A stretch of DNA of 64,000 nt from Xanthomonas cassavae CFBP 4642. Lineage in GTDB: Bacteria > Pseudomonadota > Gammaproteobacteria > Xanthomonadales > Xanthomonadaceae. The DNA lies in the NCBI RefSeq assembly GCF_000454545.1, contig NZ_CM002139.1, positions 2,650,992 to 2,714,991 of the forward strand, given 5' to 3'. The notes beneath the pieces are model-generated. The model was not told the DNA's origin, did not search any database, and saw only the letters and a program-made list of their open reading frames with translations. Positions 21,257-33,003 of the stretch are shown piece after piece. How positions within the stretch are numbered: the first letter of the stretch is position 1; every line of letters starts with the position of its first letter. The translations under genes and the position numbers were made by a program.

Positions 21257-21343
21257 TGGTGCCGAAGGTGGGACTCGAACCCACACGCTTTTAAGGGCGG
21301 CGGATTTTGAGTCCGCTGCGTCTACCGATTCCGCCACTTCGGC
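21257..21343 (-). tRNA. tRNA-Leu (anticodon CAA)
   Basis: An 87-nt leftward cloverleaf with the long variable arm expected for leucine. The acceptor is GCCGAAG/CTTCGGC, the anticodon stem GCGGA/TCCGC encloses loop CTCAAAA (anticodon CAA), and the CCA end is encoded. It reads TTG codons. Confidence 0.96.
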
Positions 21344-21481
21344 GTGGCCGTGCAGTATAGCCGCTCGCGAATGAAACGAACAGTGTTGTTATGCGCCTGA
21401 CGAATTCAGGTGCAAGCGGCGTCGGCAGCGCTGCGGCTGGGCGGGCTCGATATACTGGCCGACTCGGTGAAGGAGTAAGTA

Positions 21482-21862
21482 ATGTCGGTGTTGCGTGGAG
21501 TTCGGGTACTCGTGGTCGAAAACGATGACATGAATGCCATCCTGCTCGAATTGCAGCTCTCCCACATTGGTGCGGCTGTGGTCGGGCCGGTCGGGCAAGT
21601 GCAGGATGCGCTGCAGCTGATCCAGGCCGATGCGCCGGACATTGCGGTGCTGGACTATCGCCTTGGCAACGGGGAGACCAGCGAACCGGTGGCGCGCCTG
21701 CTGGCCGAGCGTGGCATCCCGTTCGTCCTGGCCACAGGTGTGGCCACTGGCAGCATCCCGGCCGGCTTCGAACGCGGCGTGATCCTGACCAAGCCGTATC
21801 TGTCCGAAGAACTGATCAACGCCTTGTCGCGCGCGCGGCAGTTGAGCGGCGCCGACAGTTGA
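21482..21862 (+). CDS. Single-domain response regulator (receiver only)
   Basis: 126 residues, one CheY-like receiver. The acidic pocket is VVENDD at residues 10-15, the phosphoacceptor is in VLDYRLGNG (about Asp59), the conserved Thr/Ser position is in LATG and the conserved lysine is in LTKPY. No output domain follows. It lies about 110 bases before a large hybrid histidine kinase in the same direction and may be its phosphorelay partner or a regulator of its signal. TATACT-like and AAGGAG elements lie just upstream of the ATG. Confidence 0.9.
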   Translation: MSVLRGVRVLVVENDDMNAILLELQLSHIGAAVVGPVGQVQDALQLIQADAPDIAVLDYRLGNGETSEPVARLLAERGIPFVLATGVATGSIPAGFERGVILTKPYLSEELINALSRARQLSGADS

Positions 21863-21971
21863 GCTCGCGGGCCGGGGCCCTGCTGCCGCCCTGCCGGGAA
21901 GGCCGCTGCGGTTGCCAGCGGATGCGTTGTCACTAGAATCAGGCATCGCAAAACCACGGGCGGGTTGCTGG

Positions 21972-24900
21972 ATGGATAGTGCCGTGTCGCCGTTTGCGGG
22001 CCTGTTACCGGAGATCAGCGAAACTGCAAGCTTGCTGCTGGCGTCCACCTGTGCCAGCGATCCGCTGTTGCGCGGCAGTGCGGCGTTGCGCACCACGCTG
22101 TCGGTCTGCCTGCATGCACGCCATCCGATGTTGCTGACCTGGGGCGATCACGCGTGCTGTATCTACAACGATGCCTGCATTGCCAGCCTGGGCGCGCGCC
22201 ATCCGGCTGCGTTCGGAAAGCCGCTCAGCGCGCTGACAACCAACGACCTGCCAGGCGGTGCGCCTGGCGGTGTGCAGCGATCGACATGGTCGAGCAGCCC
22301 GGTACTGGAGGACGGCCGGCAGGTCGGCACGCTGTATGTGGCCAGCGGGTCTGTCGCCGATAGCGAACTCCCCCGCTGCACCGCTGCGGCGCCAGCAGCA
22401 GCATCGGCGCTCGACCAATCGCCGGCGTTCATGGCGGTGCTGCGTGGGCCGGACTACGTCATCGAAAGCGTCAATCAACGTTTCCACGACCTTGTCGGCG
22501 AGCGACCGTTGCTGGGCCGGGCACTACTGGATGCCATGCCGGAAATTGCCGACCAGGGCTATCTCGGCCTGCTCGACGAGGTGCGCCGCAGCGGGCGGCC
22601 TTTCATCGGCGAGTCGATGACCGCCTATCTGCAGCGCTCACCCGGCAGCGCGCTGGATGAAACCTTCGTCGACTTCCTCTATCAACCGATGCGCGACAGC
22701 GACGGCCGGATCGATGCGATCCTGGGGAATGGCTTTGATGTCACCGCGCAGCGGCGCAACGAGAGCCGCGACAGCTTCCTGCTGATGCTCGAAGACGCCT
22801 TGCAGAATGTCTCCGAGCCGCGCCAGATCATCGATACCAGCGTACGTCTGTTGGGCGAGCATCTGCAGGCCAACCGGTGCGCCTTCGGGCTGGCCGCCGC
22901 CGACGGCAGCACCATGCATGTCATCAGCGACCATGTGCAGGACATGCCCAGCCTGCAAGGCGACTTCCCGCTGGAAGCGGCGCAAGGCCTGCGCGATGCG
23001 CTGCTGGACAATCGCCCGTGGTTCACCACCGATGCAAGGGCGCCAGGCGCGCCGGATTACGTGGCCGAGCAGTACCGCCGCTCGGGCCTGCGCGCATCGC
23101 TGGCGATTCCGCTGCACAAGCACGGCCATCTGGTGGCGGCCATCGGCGTGCACCAGCGCGCACCGCGGCGCTGGCTGTCCACCGAGATCGAGCTGGTGCG
23201 GCTGGTGGCGGCTCGCTGCTGGGAGTCGATGCAACGGGCAAAGGCGCAACAGCAGTTGGCCGCCAACGAAGCGCGCCTGCGGCGCCTGGCCGATACGCTG
23301 CCGCAGATCGTCTTCATGGCCGGCGCGGATGGCCGGCCACACTATTTCAACCGGCGCTGGTACGAATACACCGGCCTGGACCCGGCCGACAACCAGGACG
23401 CGGCCTGGCAGCGCGCCCATACCGATGCGGGATTGCAGTTGTCGGGCGAAGCCTGGGCCACGGCCTTGCTGCGTGAGCACGCTTACGAGCTGGAATGCGA
23501 GCTGCTGCGTCACGACGGGCAGGCGCGCTGGCATCTGACCCGCGCGCTGCCGGTGCGCGGCGAGGATGGCGGCATTGCCGAGTGGATCGGCACCTATACC
23601 GATATCCATGATCGCCGCATGTTCGAGCACCAACTGCGCGAGAGCGAAATCCGCTTCCGCGCGCTGTGCGAGACGGTGCCGGCGATGATCTGGATGGCCG
23701 ATGCGCACGGCGCCTGCGTGTACTGGAATCCACGCTGGTACCACTTCACCGGCCAGGGCGAGGACCAGGCGCTGGACCAGGGCTGGTGGAACGTGATGCA
23801 CCCGGACGATGCCGGGCGCGTACGGCTGGCCTTCGAACAGGCGCTGGAGCGGCGTGGCGAATTCCTGGCCGAATACCGCGTGCGCCGCCACGACGGCCAG
23901 TACCGCTGGTGTATCGACACCGCCTCGCCGCATTTCGCCAGCGATGGGCGCTTTCTCGGGCATATCGGCTCGCTCACCGACATCTCCGAACGCAAGCACA
24001 TCGAAGATACCACTGCCTCCGACCGCGCGATCCTGAGCCTGATCACCACCGGCGCACCGCTGCCGGTGGTGCTGGACGCGATTGCACTGAGCGTGGAAGC
24101 GCGCGGGGAGATTCCCCTGTACTGCTCGGTGATGGTGCTGGATGCGATTCGCCATACCCTGAGCTTCGGGTCGACGCCGCATTTTCCGCTGGAGCATCAC
24201 GGCCAGTTCGAGCCGGTGCCGATCACATCGGACGGCCCACCCTGCGCACGCGCCGCGCATATCGGGCAGCAAATCATCTGCACCGACATCCAGGCCGAGC
24301 CGAGCTTCAGTCGTCATCATGCGGTATCGGCGGCACTGGGCATCGTGGCGTGCTGCGTGACGCCGATCCTGGCCAGCACTGGCCAGGTGCTGGGCACGCT
24401 CAACATCTATTACGACCGCATCCACCTGCCCTCGCTGCGCGAACAGGCGATGGCCCGCTCCGCATCGCATCTGGCCGGGATCGTGATCGAGCGGACCCGC
24501 GTCGATGCCAAGCTCAAGCTATCGCTGCAGGCGGAAACCGCCGCGCGCAACCAGGCCGAGCATGCCAGCCGGGTCAAGGATGAATTCCTGGCCACGCTCA
24601 GCCACGAATTGCGTACGCCACTCAATGCCATCCTGGGTTGGTCGCGGCTGATGCAGTCGCCGACCTTCGAGCCGGACACGCTGGGCAAGGGCCTGGTGAT
24701 CATCGAGCGTAGCGCGCGTGCGCAGACGCAGATCATCGACGACCTGCTGGACATGAGCGCCATCCTGTCCGGCAAGATCCGCCTGCAGGCCGACCACTTC
24801 GACATCGCCGGCCTGGCCCGCAGCGCGGTGGACTTGATGCAGCCGGCTGCGCTGGCCCGCACCATCGCGCTGGAACTGGATGCGCCCATCGGCAGCGAGC

Positions 24901-25730
24901 TCTGGTTCTTCGGCGATGCCGGACGCCTGCAGCAGGTGCTGACCAATCTGCTCAGCAACGCACTCAAGTTCACTGCCCCGGGCGGCGCTGTGCGGGTGGG
25001 TCTGGATGTGGAAGATGGACGCCTGCGGCTCTGCGTGCAGGACACCGGCATCGGTATCGCAGCGGAGTTCCTGCCGCATGTGTTCGACCGGTTCCGGCAG
25101 GCCGATGCCGGCACGACGCGCCGCGTTGGCGGCCTGGGGCTGGGCCTGTCGATCTCGCGCCAGCTGGTGGACCTGCACGGCGGCAGCCTGGGCGCGTCCA
25201 GCGCTGGCGAGGGCCGCGGATCGCTGTTCACCATCGTGCTGCCGTTTCAGCATGGCGTCAGCGGCCTGCGCCCGCCATCGGCCGACCCGGATCGGGTGGG
25301 CCCGCTCCCGGCCGACTGCCGCGGGCGCCTGGACCATGTGCGCGTGCTGCTGGTCGACGACGATCAGGATTCGCGCGAGGCGGTGATGCAGTTCCTGATG
25401 CTGGCCGGTGCGCAGGTACAGGCCGCCGGCTCGGTGGATGCGGCCGAGCAGTGCCTGGCCGAGGCTCCCTTCGACGTGCTGGTCAGCGACATCGCGATGC
25501 CGGTGCGCGATGGCTACGACCTGATCCGCACCGTGCGTGCCGGTGGCGGCGAGCTGCCGCGGCATATCCCGGCGATCGCGCTGACGGCCTACGTGCGCGA
25601 GGAAGACCGCGATCGCGCGGTGGTGGCCGGCTTCGATGCGCACATGGGCAAACCGGTGGAGCCGCCCGGCCTGGTCGACCTGATCGAACGCCTGGTGGTA
25701 CCGACGCGCGCGGTGCAGGGAGCGGCGTGA
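21972..25730 (+). CDS. Hybrid sensor histidine kinase with PAS and GAF sensor domains and a C-terminal receiver
   Basis: 1252 residues from the ATG at 21972; the frame extends upstream only to a TTG at 21912. Order: two N-terminal PAS-like segments, a GAF domain (about residues 280-425), two PAS domains each ending in a DIxxR-like PAC edge (about 435-690), and a second GAF (about 700-845). The kinase core then has the H-box LSHELRTPLNAILGW (phosphoacceptor near residue 878), N-box LTNLLSNALKF, DTGIGI and GLGLGLSI. The final receiver has LLVDDDQDS and the phosphoacceptor in LVSDIAMPVRDG. There are no membrane helices, so it senses in the cytoplasm. The ligands are unknown. Confidence 0.9.
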   Translation: MDSAVSPFAGLLPEISETASLLLASTCASDPLLRGSAALRTTLSVCLHARHPMLLTWGDHACCIYNDACIASLGARHPAAFGKPLSALTTNDLPGGAPGGVQRSTWSSSPVLEDGRQVGTLYVASGSVADSELPRCTAAAPAAASALDQSPAFMAVLRGPDYVIESVNQRFHDLVGERPLLGRALLDAMPEIADQGYLGLLDEVRRSGRPFIGESMTAYLQRSPGSALDETFVDFLYQPMRDSDGRIDAILGNGFDVTAQRRNESRDSFLLMLEDALQNVSEPRQIIDTSVRLLGEHLQANRCAFGLAAADGSTMHVISDHVQDMPSLQGDFPLEAAQGLRDALLDNRPWFTTDARAPGAPDYVAEQYRRSGLRASLAIPLHKHGHLVAAIGVHQRAPRRWLSTEIELVRLVAARCWESMQRAKAQQQLAANEARLRRLADTLPQIVFMAGADGRPHYFNRRWYEYTGLDPADNQDAAWQRAHTDAGLQLSGEAWATALLREHAYELECELLRHDGQARWHLTRALPVRGEDGGIAEWIGTYTDIHDRRMFEHQLRESEIRFRALCETVPAMIWMADAHGACVYWNPRWYHFTGQGEDQALDQGWWNVMHPDDAGRVRLAFEQALERRGEFLAEYRVRRHDGQYRWCIDTASPHFASDGRFLGHIGSLTDISERKHIEDTTASDRAILSLITTGAPLPVVLDAIALSVEARGEIPLYCSVMVLDAIRHTLSFGSTPHFPLEHHGQFEPVPITSDGPPCARAAHIGQQIICTDIQAEPSFSRHHAVSAALGIVACCVTPILASTGQVLGTLNIYYDRIHLPSLREQAMARSASHLAGIVIERTRVDAKLKLSLQAETAARNQAEHASRVKDEFLATLSHELRTPLNAILGWSRLMQSPTFEPDTLGKGLVIIERSARAQTQIIDDLLDMSAILSGKIRLQADHFDIAGLARSAVDLMQPAALARTIALELDAPIGSELWFFGDAGRLQQVLTNLLSNALKFTAPGGAVRVGLDVEDGRLRLCVQDTGIGIAAEFLPHVFDRFRQADAGTTRRVGGLGLGLSISRQLVDLHGGSLGASSAGEGRGSLFTIVLPFQHGVSGLRPPSADPDRVGPLPADCRGRLDHVRVLLVDDDQDSREAVMQFLMLAGAQVQAAGSVDAAEQCLAEAPFDVLVSDIAMPVRDGYDLIRTVRAGGGELPRHIPAIALTAYVREEDRDRAVVAGFDAHMGKPVEPPGLVDLIERLVVPTRAVQGAA

Positions 25731-26297
25731 GACCGCCCGACAGCGGCTGCTAAAAAAAGGAGCAGGAGGAATGCCAACGACCCGCTCGCACATGCAGAAT
25801 TTCTTGCAGAAGCGCACGGTCCGATATTCCGGCACGCGTCAAATGCCGCCCGACTGCATTCCAGGCTGCATCTGCACAACGCGGTTTGAGTCGCAGCGTC
25901 GCCTGCTGGATGCAGTCAAACGCTCAGGTGGTCGAGGGCGCGGCGCCCTCATCGCTTGCGGGATACGCTGTGAATCCCTCCATGGAGGCTCCGTGGCGGC
26001 ATCCATGCCGCCACAGGGTCCCGCAAGCGACGAGGACACCGCACCAGCGAGTTGGCTGGTTGCGTTATTGAAAGCCATGCGCAGTGAATATCTCGACTGG
26101 TCATTGCCCGCCCACCGCGCGAGACCCTGAACGGTATGGATCCCGCATAAGCGCCTACAAGGACGTCCTTGCGGCGCGTGCCGCAATGGTGGGGGGCAAG
26201 GGCTCTGCGGTCACGTTGCAGATCAGCTGCTCTACACCTGATCTGCAACATTGCTGCCCAATCACTTCAGGCCAGTCGCCACGCAAGGCAGCATGAC
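25731..26297. repeat. Gap with nested palindromes (25935-26030), possibly a dispersed intergenic repeat
   Basis: No convincing gene lies between the kinase and tex. At 25935-26030 there is a nested inverted structure: an outer 12-bp arm pair TCGCTTGCGGGA (25952-25963) and its exact complement (26019-26030), an inner palindrome CCTCCATGGAGG around 25978-25989, and a second, GTGGCGGCATCCATGCCGCC, ending near 26014. The outer repeat is preceded by the palindrome AGGGCGCGGCGCCCT. The layout resembles a REP/BIME-like or miniature element rather than a single terminator. I recall similar elements in other xanthomonad intergenic regions but cannot check. Confidence 0.55.
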
Positions 26298-28664
<2,367 letters not shown>

Positions 28665-28768
28665 GACGGGGCGGCGTGAACCGCTTCACTGAAAAAAAAG
28701 CATTTTCGCAGCGCGCGCCCACAACGCAAACCCGTTGACAGCGCTGCGGTAAACCAGTGCCGCCGCGC

Positions 28769-28996
28769 TCAGCTGGCGCGGTGGGCGTAATGGCTGGCGG
28801 CGCGTTCGACCAGGATGCTCTCGTGCAGCGATTCCAGCGCCATCACCCGCACCTTGCCCATGTCCTTCAGGGGCACCATGCGCTCCACATACACTTCCGG
28901 GCCAGCATCGGTCATCGCACGCGACTTGCTGAACCCGTAAGGCACAACGCCTTTGTCGCCATCTTTGCTGCCACCGACGTACAGGACAATCGACAT
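28769..28996 (-). CDS. Small conserved-looking hypothetical protein, 75 residues
   Basis: The leftward frame starts at the ATG at 28994-28996, preceded by AAGAAGGTG at good Shine-Dalgarno distance, which decides the start over upstream ATGs. The sequence begins MSIVLYVGGSKDGDKGVVPYG and continues with a VYVERMVPLKDMGKVRVMAL segment. It looks like a compact beta-rich protein without a signal peptide or membrane helix. I do not recognise a family. It lies downstream of nothing obvious and upstream of tex, with about 100 bases between. Confidence 0.65.
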   Translation of the reverse strand: MSIVLYVGGSKDGDKGVVPYGFSKSRAMTDAGPEVYVERMVPLKDMGKVRVMALESLHESILVERAASHYAHRAS

Positions 28997-29231
28997 ACCA
29001 CACCTTCTTTGTTGCAGTTGCTGCATTAGGGACGCGAGCATACCCAGCGCGTCGTGAGGAGCTTTTCCACGCACGTTAACGCCGGCTGTTTGCGGTTTGG
29101 TGACGGCGCCAACGTCGGCCTCGCCTCACCGCCGCTTCACCATGCGTGGCCGTCCGGGTCCCTCACCCCTGTTCCCATCGCCCCGCCCGATAGGCAGCTA
29201 CCGCCGGAATGGCTGAACCGCTGTAGGCGGC

Positions 29232-29693
29232 TCAACACCGCACGCAAGGCCACCACGGCCACCAGCCGTAGCCGTGCAACGCGTAGGCATCGGCTGCCCG
29301 CTCCAGCGGGTTGCGCACGTGGATGCCGCCACACAGCAGATACACCGGCAAAAACAGCGGACCAAGCAGCATGTACTGATAGACGTGGGCGCGCTCGTGA
29401 TCACCCAGGCGTACCGGCGGATGCGTGCAGCGGCCGGCCGCATGTGCGTAGGTAGCGCATCGCAGGTCCAGCGACTGGCCCTTGATCAGGATCACGTTGC
29501 CGAATGTCATCGCCCCACCCGGCCCCCACGGCCAGGCATCGAAGACGACGGCCAGCTCCTGCCGGGACCAGCGCGGGCGTGCGCCAACGCAGCTTCCAAG
29601 CGCACCGATCGCCAGGCCCAGCGCGGTATTGGGCAGCGTCCACAGCGCGCCCAGGGCCAGCAGCGCAGCCGACCCATGCCGCAACCGGGTCAA
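29232..29693 (-). CDS. Putative membrane protein with an HExxH motif, coupled to pspC
   Basis: 153 residues if translation starts at a TTG at 29691-29693 that overlaps the pspC stop as TTGA, a pattern seen in translational coupling. Two hydrophobic segments (about residues 10-32 and 108-125) flank a soluble stretch. At about residue 99 there is DHERAHVYQ, an HExxH zinc-metalloprotease-like signature, and further on a conserved-looking NPLERAADAYALHGYG. A metal-dependent hydrolase is possible, but the protein is short and I do not recognise a peptidase family. The function is unassigned. Confidence 0.6.
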   Translation of the reverse strand: MTRLRHGSAALLALGALWTLPNTALGLAIGALGSCVGARPRWSRQELAVVFDAWPWGPGGAMTFGNVILIKGQSLDLRCATYAHAAGRCTHPPVRLGDHERAHVYQYMLLGPLFLPVYLLCGGIHVRNPLERAADAYALHGYGWWPWWPCVRC

Positions 29694-29887
29694 TCCGCCT
29701 GGTTGGGAATCAGCAGCCACAGGATCAGGTAGACCAGGATGCCGGGAAACGCGGCCGAGGCGATCGACACGATCACGAACAACACGCGCAGCAGCGTGGA
29801 GCTCCAACCGAAGCGACGTGCGATACCGCCGACCACGCCGGCGATCATGCGATCGTTGAGGGAACGGGAGAGTGCGGTGGTGGCCAT
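29690..29887 (-). CDS. PspC-domain small membrane protein
   Basis: 65 residues matching the PspC domain: DRMIAGVVGGIARRFGWSS at the N terminus, then one long hydrophobic helix (about residues 33-60) ending in LILWLLIPN. PspC proteins take part in envelope stress responses, although lone PspC-domain proteins like this one may have other roles. It overlaps the following HExxH membrane protein gene, so the two are likely co-expressed. No pspA or pspB is nearby. Confidence 0.85.
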   Translation of the reverse strand: MATTALSRSLNDRMIAGVVGGIARRFGWSSTLLRVLFVIVSIASAAFPGILVYLILWLLIPNQAD

Positions 29888-29990
29888 GGGCAGGCTCCTC
29901 GAAACGTGACGGCCAGTCTAGAAAGCCGGACGACAGCACACCGTGACGGGCGCCGGCACACTGCAATGCCGGGCATTGCCTTCCCAGATA

Positions 29991-31067
29991 TCAGGCGGTT
30001 CCGTCTCGGTCCTGCAGCCAGCGATGGATCGCCACCGGTACCTCGCGCTGCGCACGTCCGGAGACGTAGATCCCGATATGGCCGCCGCGAAAACTCAGCT
30101 CGCTGTAATCGGCACTGCCCACCAAGCCGCGCAGGGCACGCGAGGCATCCGGCGGAACGAGGTGGTCGTGTTCGGCGTAGATATTCAGCACCGGCATGTC
30201 GACATCCTGCAGGTCGACCGCCTGCCCGCCGATGCGCACCTGCCCGGTGACCAACCCGTTGCGCTGGTAGAACAGGGTGACGAATTCGCGGAATGCCTCG
30301 CCTGCCAGATCGGGCGAATCGAAGATCCACTTTTCCATGCGCAGGAAATCTTCCAACGCCTGCTTGTCGTCGAGGATGTCGAGCAGGCCGACATACTTCT
30401 GCAGGTTGAGACGAAACGGCTTGAGCATCAGGTAGCTGGCGTTCATCAGGTCCGCCGGCACGTTGCCCATGGTGTCCACGAACAGATCCACATCGACCAT
30501 GCGCGCCCAGTTGGACAGCATGTTGTCGGGGGTGTGGAAATCCACCGGCGTGACCATGGTGATCAGGTTGCGCACCTTGTGCCGCTGCAGCGCGGCGTAG
30601 CACAGCGAGAAAGTGCCGCCCTGGCAGATGCCGAGCACGTCCACCGCGTCCACCCCGGCGTGCTCGCGCAAATGATCCACCGCGCCGTCGATGTAGCGCA
30701 GCAGATAGTCTTCCAGGGTCAGATAGCGCTCGGAGCGGTCCGGGTAGCCCCAGTCCAGCACGTAAACATCCTGGCCATGGCTCAACAAGCCCTTGACCAG
30801 CGAGCGATCGGCCTGCAGGTCGACCATGTACGGGCGATTGACTAGCGCGTACACGATCAGCAGCGGTGTCCGGGCAACCGGCGCCTGGTCGCCGACGAAG
30901 CGATACAGCACCACCTTGCCATCGCGCCAGATTTCCTCGCGCTCGGTGACGCCGTAATCGACATCCTCCACGCCGGGCAGCAGCTTGAGGCCTTCGCGCA
31001 ACTTGCGCTGCAGCGATAGCGTCTCCTGCATCAGGTCTTCGGCACTGAATCCCAGCGGCCCTTTCAT
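29991..31067 (-). CDS. phaC: Class III poly(3-hydroxyalkanoate) synthase catalytic subunit
   Basis: 358 residues, the class III length. The lipase-like box is GICQGG with the nucleophile Cys148, and the rest of the triad is Asp301 in YAEHDHLVPP and His330 in FRGGHIGIYVSG. This agrees with the Cys149/Asp302/His331 arrangement known for class III synthases. It polymerises 3-hydroxyacyl-CoA into storage polyester together with PhaE, whose gene it overlaps by 4 bases. The nearby SDR gene of the 3-hydroxybutyrate dehydrogenase type is consistent with PHB metabolism. Confidence 0.95.
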   Translation of the reverse strand: MKGPLGFSAEDLMQETLSLQRKLREGLKLLPGVEDVDYGVTEREEIWRDGKVVLYRFVGDQAPVARTPLLIVYALVNRPYMVDLQADRSLVKGLLSHGQDVYVLDWGYPDRSERYLTLEDYLLRYIDGAVDHLREHAGVDAVDVLGICQGGTFSLCYAALQRHKVRNLITMVTPVDFHTPDNMLSNWARMVDVDLFVDTMGNVPADLMNASYLMLKPFRLNLQKYVGLLDILDDKQALEDFLRMEKWIFDSPDLAGEAFREFVTLFYQRNGLVTGQVRIGGQAVDLQDVDMPVLNIYAEHDHLVPPDASRALRGLVGSADYSELSFRGGHIGIYVSGRAQREVPVAIHRWLQDRDGTA

Positions 31068-32194
31068 GAGGTGGCTCCACGCGGTTTACCGGCGGCGGGT
31101 TTGCCTGTGGTCTTGCCGGCGTCACCCCTGGAGCCCGGCTTGCCCGCTGCAGTTTTTTTGACCGGCTTCGCGGCGGCGGCCGGCTTGCGCGCCGTCCCTG
31201 CGACAGCTGCCGCCTTGCGCCGCGGCGATGCCGCCACCGGATCGGCTTCGGGCGCCTCGGGCGTCCCCGCCTTGCCCGATGCGGTGGTCGCGCTGCGCAG
31301 CATCCGCCGTACCGCCCGCTCCAGTTCGGCGATGCGGCGATGTGCGGCATCCATTTCCGAACGTGTGGGCATGCCGAAGCGTTCGCTGAGCTGCTCCACC
31401 TCTTCCTGCAGTGCGGCGCGCAGACGCATATGCGCATTGGCAAAACCGCCGTAGACCTCGCGGAACTGGTCCGACAGCGCGATGTCGGCGTAGGACTCTT
31501 CGGCCGCCTCGATCCACAGATCGAACAGGGCGCGTGCGCTGGTCAACTGGCTGCCGCTGCTTTCGTGTTCGCCGAGCTTGCTGGTAAAGCGACCGAAGGC
31601 CTGTTCGATTGCCGCCTTCAGCTGTTCGCCATAGGCATGCGACTGGGCCTGGAACTCCTGTTGCGCACGCGCCAGCTTCTGCAGGTGTGCCTGGTGATTG
31701 CGGTTCAGCCCGAATGCGGGCATGTCCAGCCAGGGCGCATTTTCCTCGCGCCACTTGCCCAGCGTCTGCGCCGCTTCCTGCAGCCAGGGGTCGGAACCGC
31801 CCGGGCTGCCGCCGCGCAGCGAGCCCAGCGTCCATTGCATCAGTTGCTCGCCCTGCCCTTGCACGGCACGCCGCCAGGCATCGGAGACTTCATTGGCCGA
31901 AGTGTCGCGTCCGGCGAACTGGGCGGCCACCTGCTGCATGGTGCCGAACCAGTCGCCGGCCTGGGTACGGAAGCGATCGATGGCGTCCTGCGCCTGCGGT
32001 GCGGCCTGGGTGGGCAACAGCTGCGACCACCAGTCCACCGCCTTACGCCAGTCCTGCGGGGCATCGCCGCCTGCCGGCGGCGGTTGGGCAGCGGCGCCGG
32101 CCTGGCCGTGACGCATGGCATCTCCCCAAGCCGCCCAGTACTGGCGCGCCTTGTCCTGAAAGTTGCCATTGTCCGAACCGCTGCTCGCCATCAT
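31064..32194 (-). CDS. phaE: Class III PHA synthase partner subunit PhaE
   Basis: 376 residues. The N-terminal two thirds are helical and Trp/Gln-rich, with the PhaE-like segment FGMPTRSEMDAAHRRIAELERAVR (written here as a description; key residues are the FGMPTR and a heptad-like helix near 270-300). The last ~70 residues form a Lys/Ala/Pro-rich low-complexity tail. PhaE is required for PhaC activity in class III systems. It lies directly upstream of phaC with a 4-base overlap. MMASSGSDNG is the chosen start; the second methionine is also possible. Confidence 0.9.
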   Translation of the reverse strand: MMASSGSDNGNFQDKARQYWAAWGDAMRHGQAGAAAQPPPAGGDAPQDWRKAVDWWSQLLPTQAAPQAQDAIDRFRTQAGDWFGTMQQVAAQFAGRDTSANEVSDAWRRAVQGQGEQLMQWTLGSLRGGSPGGSDPWLQEAAQTLGKWREENAPWLDMPAFGLNRNHQAHLQKLARAQQEFQAQSHAYGEQLKAAIEQAFGRFTSKLGEHESSGSQLTSARALFDLWIEAAEESYADIALSDQFREVYGGFANAHMRLRAALQEEVEQLSERFGMPTRSEMDAAHRRIAELERAVRRMLRSATTASGKAGTPEAPEADPVAASPRRKAAAVAGTARKPAAAAKPVKKTAAGKPGSRGDAGKTTGKPAAGKPRGATS

Positions 32195-32249
32195 CCCCTC
32201 GCATATGTGTCCACCCGGCCATCCTACCGCGTGTACCGGGCGTTGCCGC

Positions 32250-32864
32250 TCAGGGTTTGGGGATCCGCAGCGTCTTGCTGATCATCAGCGAGCCGGAGAC
32301 CGCAAACAGCAGCACCAACGGATGGAACTGCCAGGGGCCCAGCTGCCACTGCCCCCACCACAGAGCCTCGCCGACGCGGCCGGTGCTGGCGGCCACCGCC
32401 AGCAGGATCACCAGCACCAGGCTGGTGGGAATCGGCGTGCCTTCGAAATACGGCACCTTGTCGGCCTCGCCAGCGATTTCTTCGGCGGTCACGTTGTAGC
32501 GCGCCAGCCGGCTCACCCCGCAGCAGACGAAATAGCTGAGCACCAGCCAGTCCCAGCCACCGCGCATGCCGCAGGCATAACCGAGCGCAGCCGGCGCGAC
32601 GCCGAACGAGATCACGTCTGCCAGCGAGTCCAGCTCGCGCCCCAGCGTGGACGAGGCCTTGCGCCAGCGTGCCACGTGCCCGTCCAGCGCATCGAACACG
32701 AAGGCCAGCGGAATCAACGCCATGCCCAGCAGCAGGTCGCCGCGGTGACCTTCCTGCAGGAAGCGCATCGCCGCGAAGACCGCCCCGGTGCCGCAGAAGG
32801 CGTTGGCCAGGGTGAACCAGTCTGCGAGTTGGAAATCGCGCAGCATCGAAAAATGGCGTTTCAT
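32250..32864 (-). CDS. pssA: CDP-diacylglycerol--serine O-phosphatidyltransferase
   Basis: 204 residues from the ATG at 32862-32864; an in-frame ATG at about 32910 would add 16 basic residues. The CDP-alcohol phosphatidyltransferase signature DG(x)2AR(x)8G(x)3D(x)3D is complete in DALDGHVARWRK...LGRELDSLAD near residue 60. Six or so hydrophobic segments follow. It makes phosphatidylserine, the precursor of phosphatidylethanolamine, in the inner membrane. The dehydrogenase gene starts in the opposite direction about 140 bases away. Confidence 0.92.
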   Translation of the reverse strand: MKRHFSMLRDFQLADWFTLANAFCGTGAVFAAMRFLQEGHRGDLLLGMALIPLAFVFDALDGHVARWRKASSTLGRELDSLADVISFGVAPAALGYACGMRGGWDWLVLSYFVCCGVSRLARYNVTAEEIAGEADKVPYFEGTPIPTSLVLVILLAVAASTGRVGEALWWGQWQLGPWQFHPLVLLFAVSGSLMISKTLRIPKP

Positions 32865-33003
32865 GCGGAGCCTGAAGAAAGCGAGGCGCAAAGGGTAACG
32901 CGCGCGCGTCATGCAGGCGACCGTTGCGCCGTACTCCGCTAGGCTGGCGATCAGCGTGGCCGCTTGCGGCCGCGCACGCTCTCCCGACTTCCGAGGACAC
33001 CCG

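Noticed and set aside
25771..26130. A rightward open frame of 119 codons after the hybrid kinase
   Set aside because: It runs through the nested palindromes, has no Shine-Dalgarno and no protein-like pattern.
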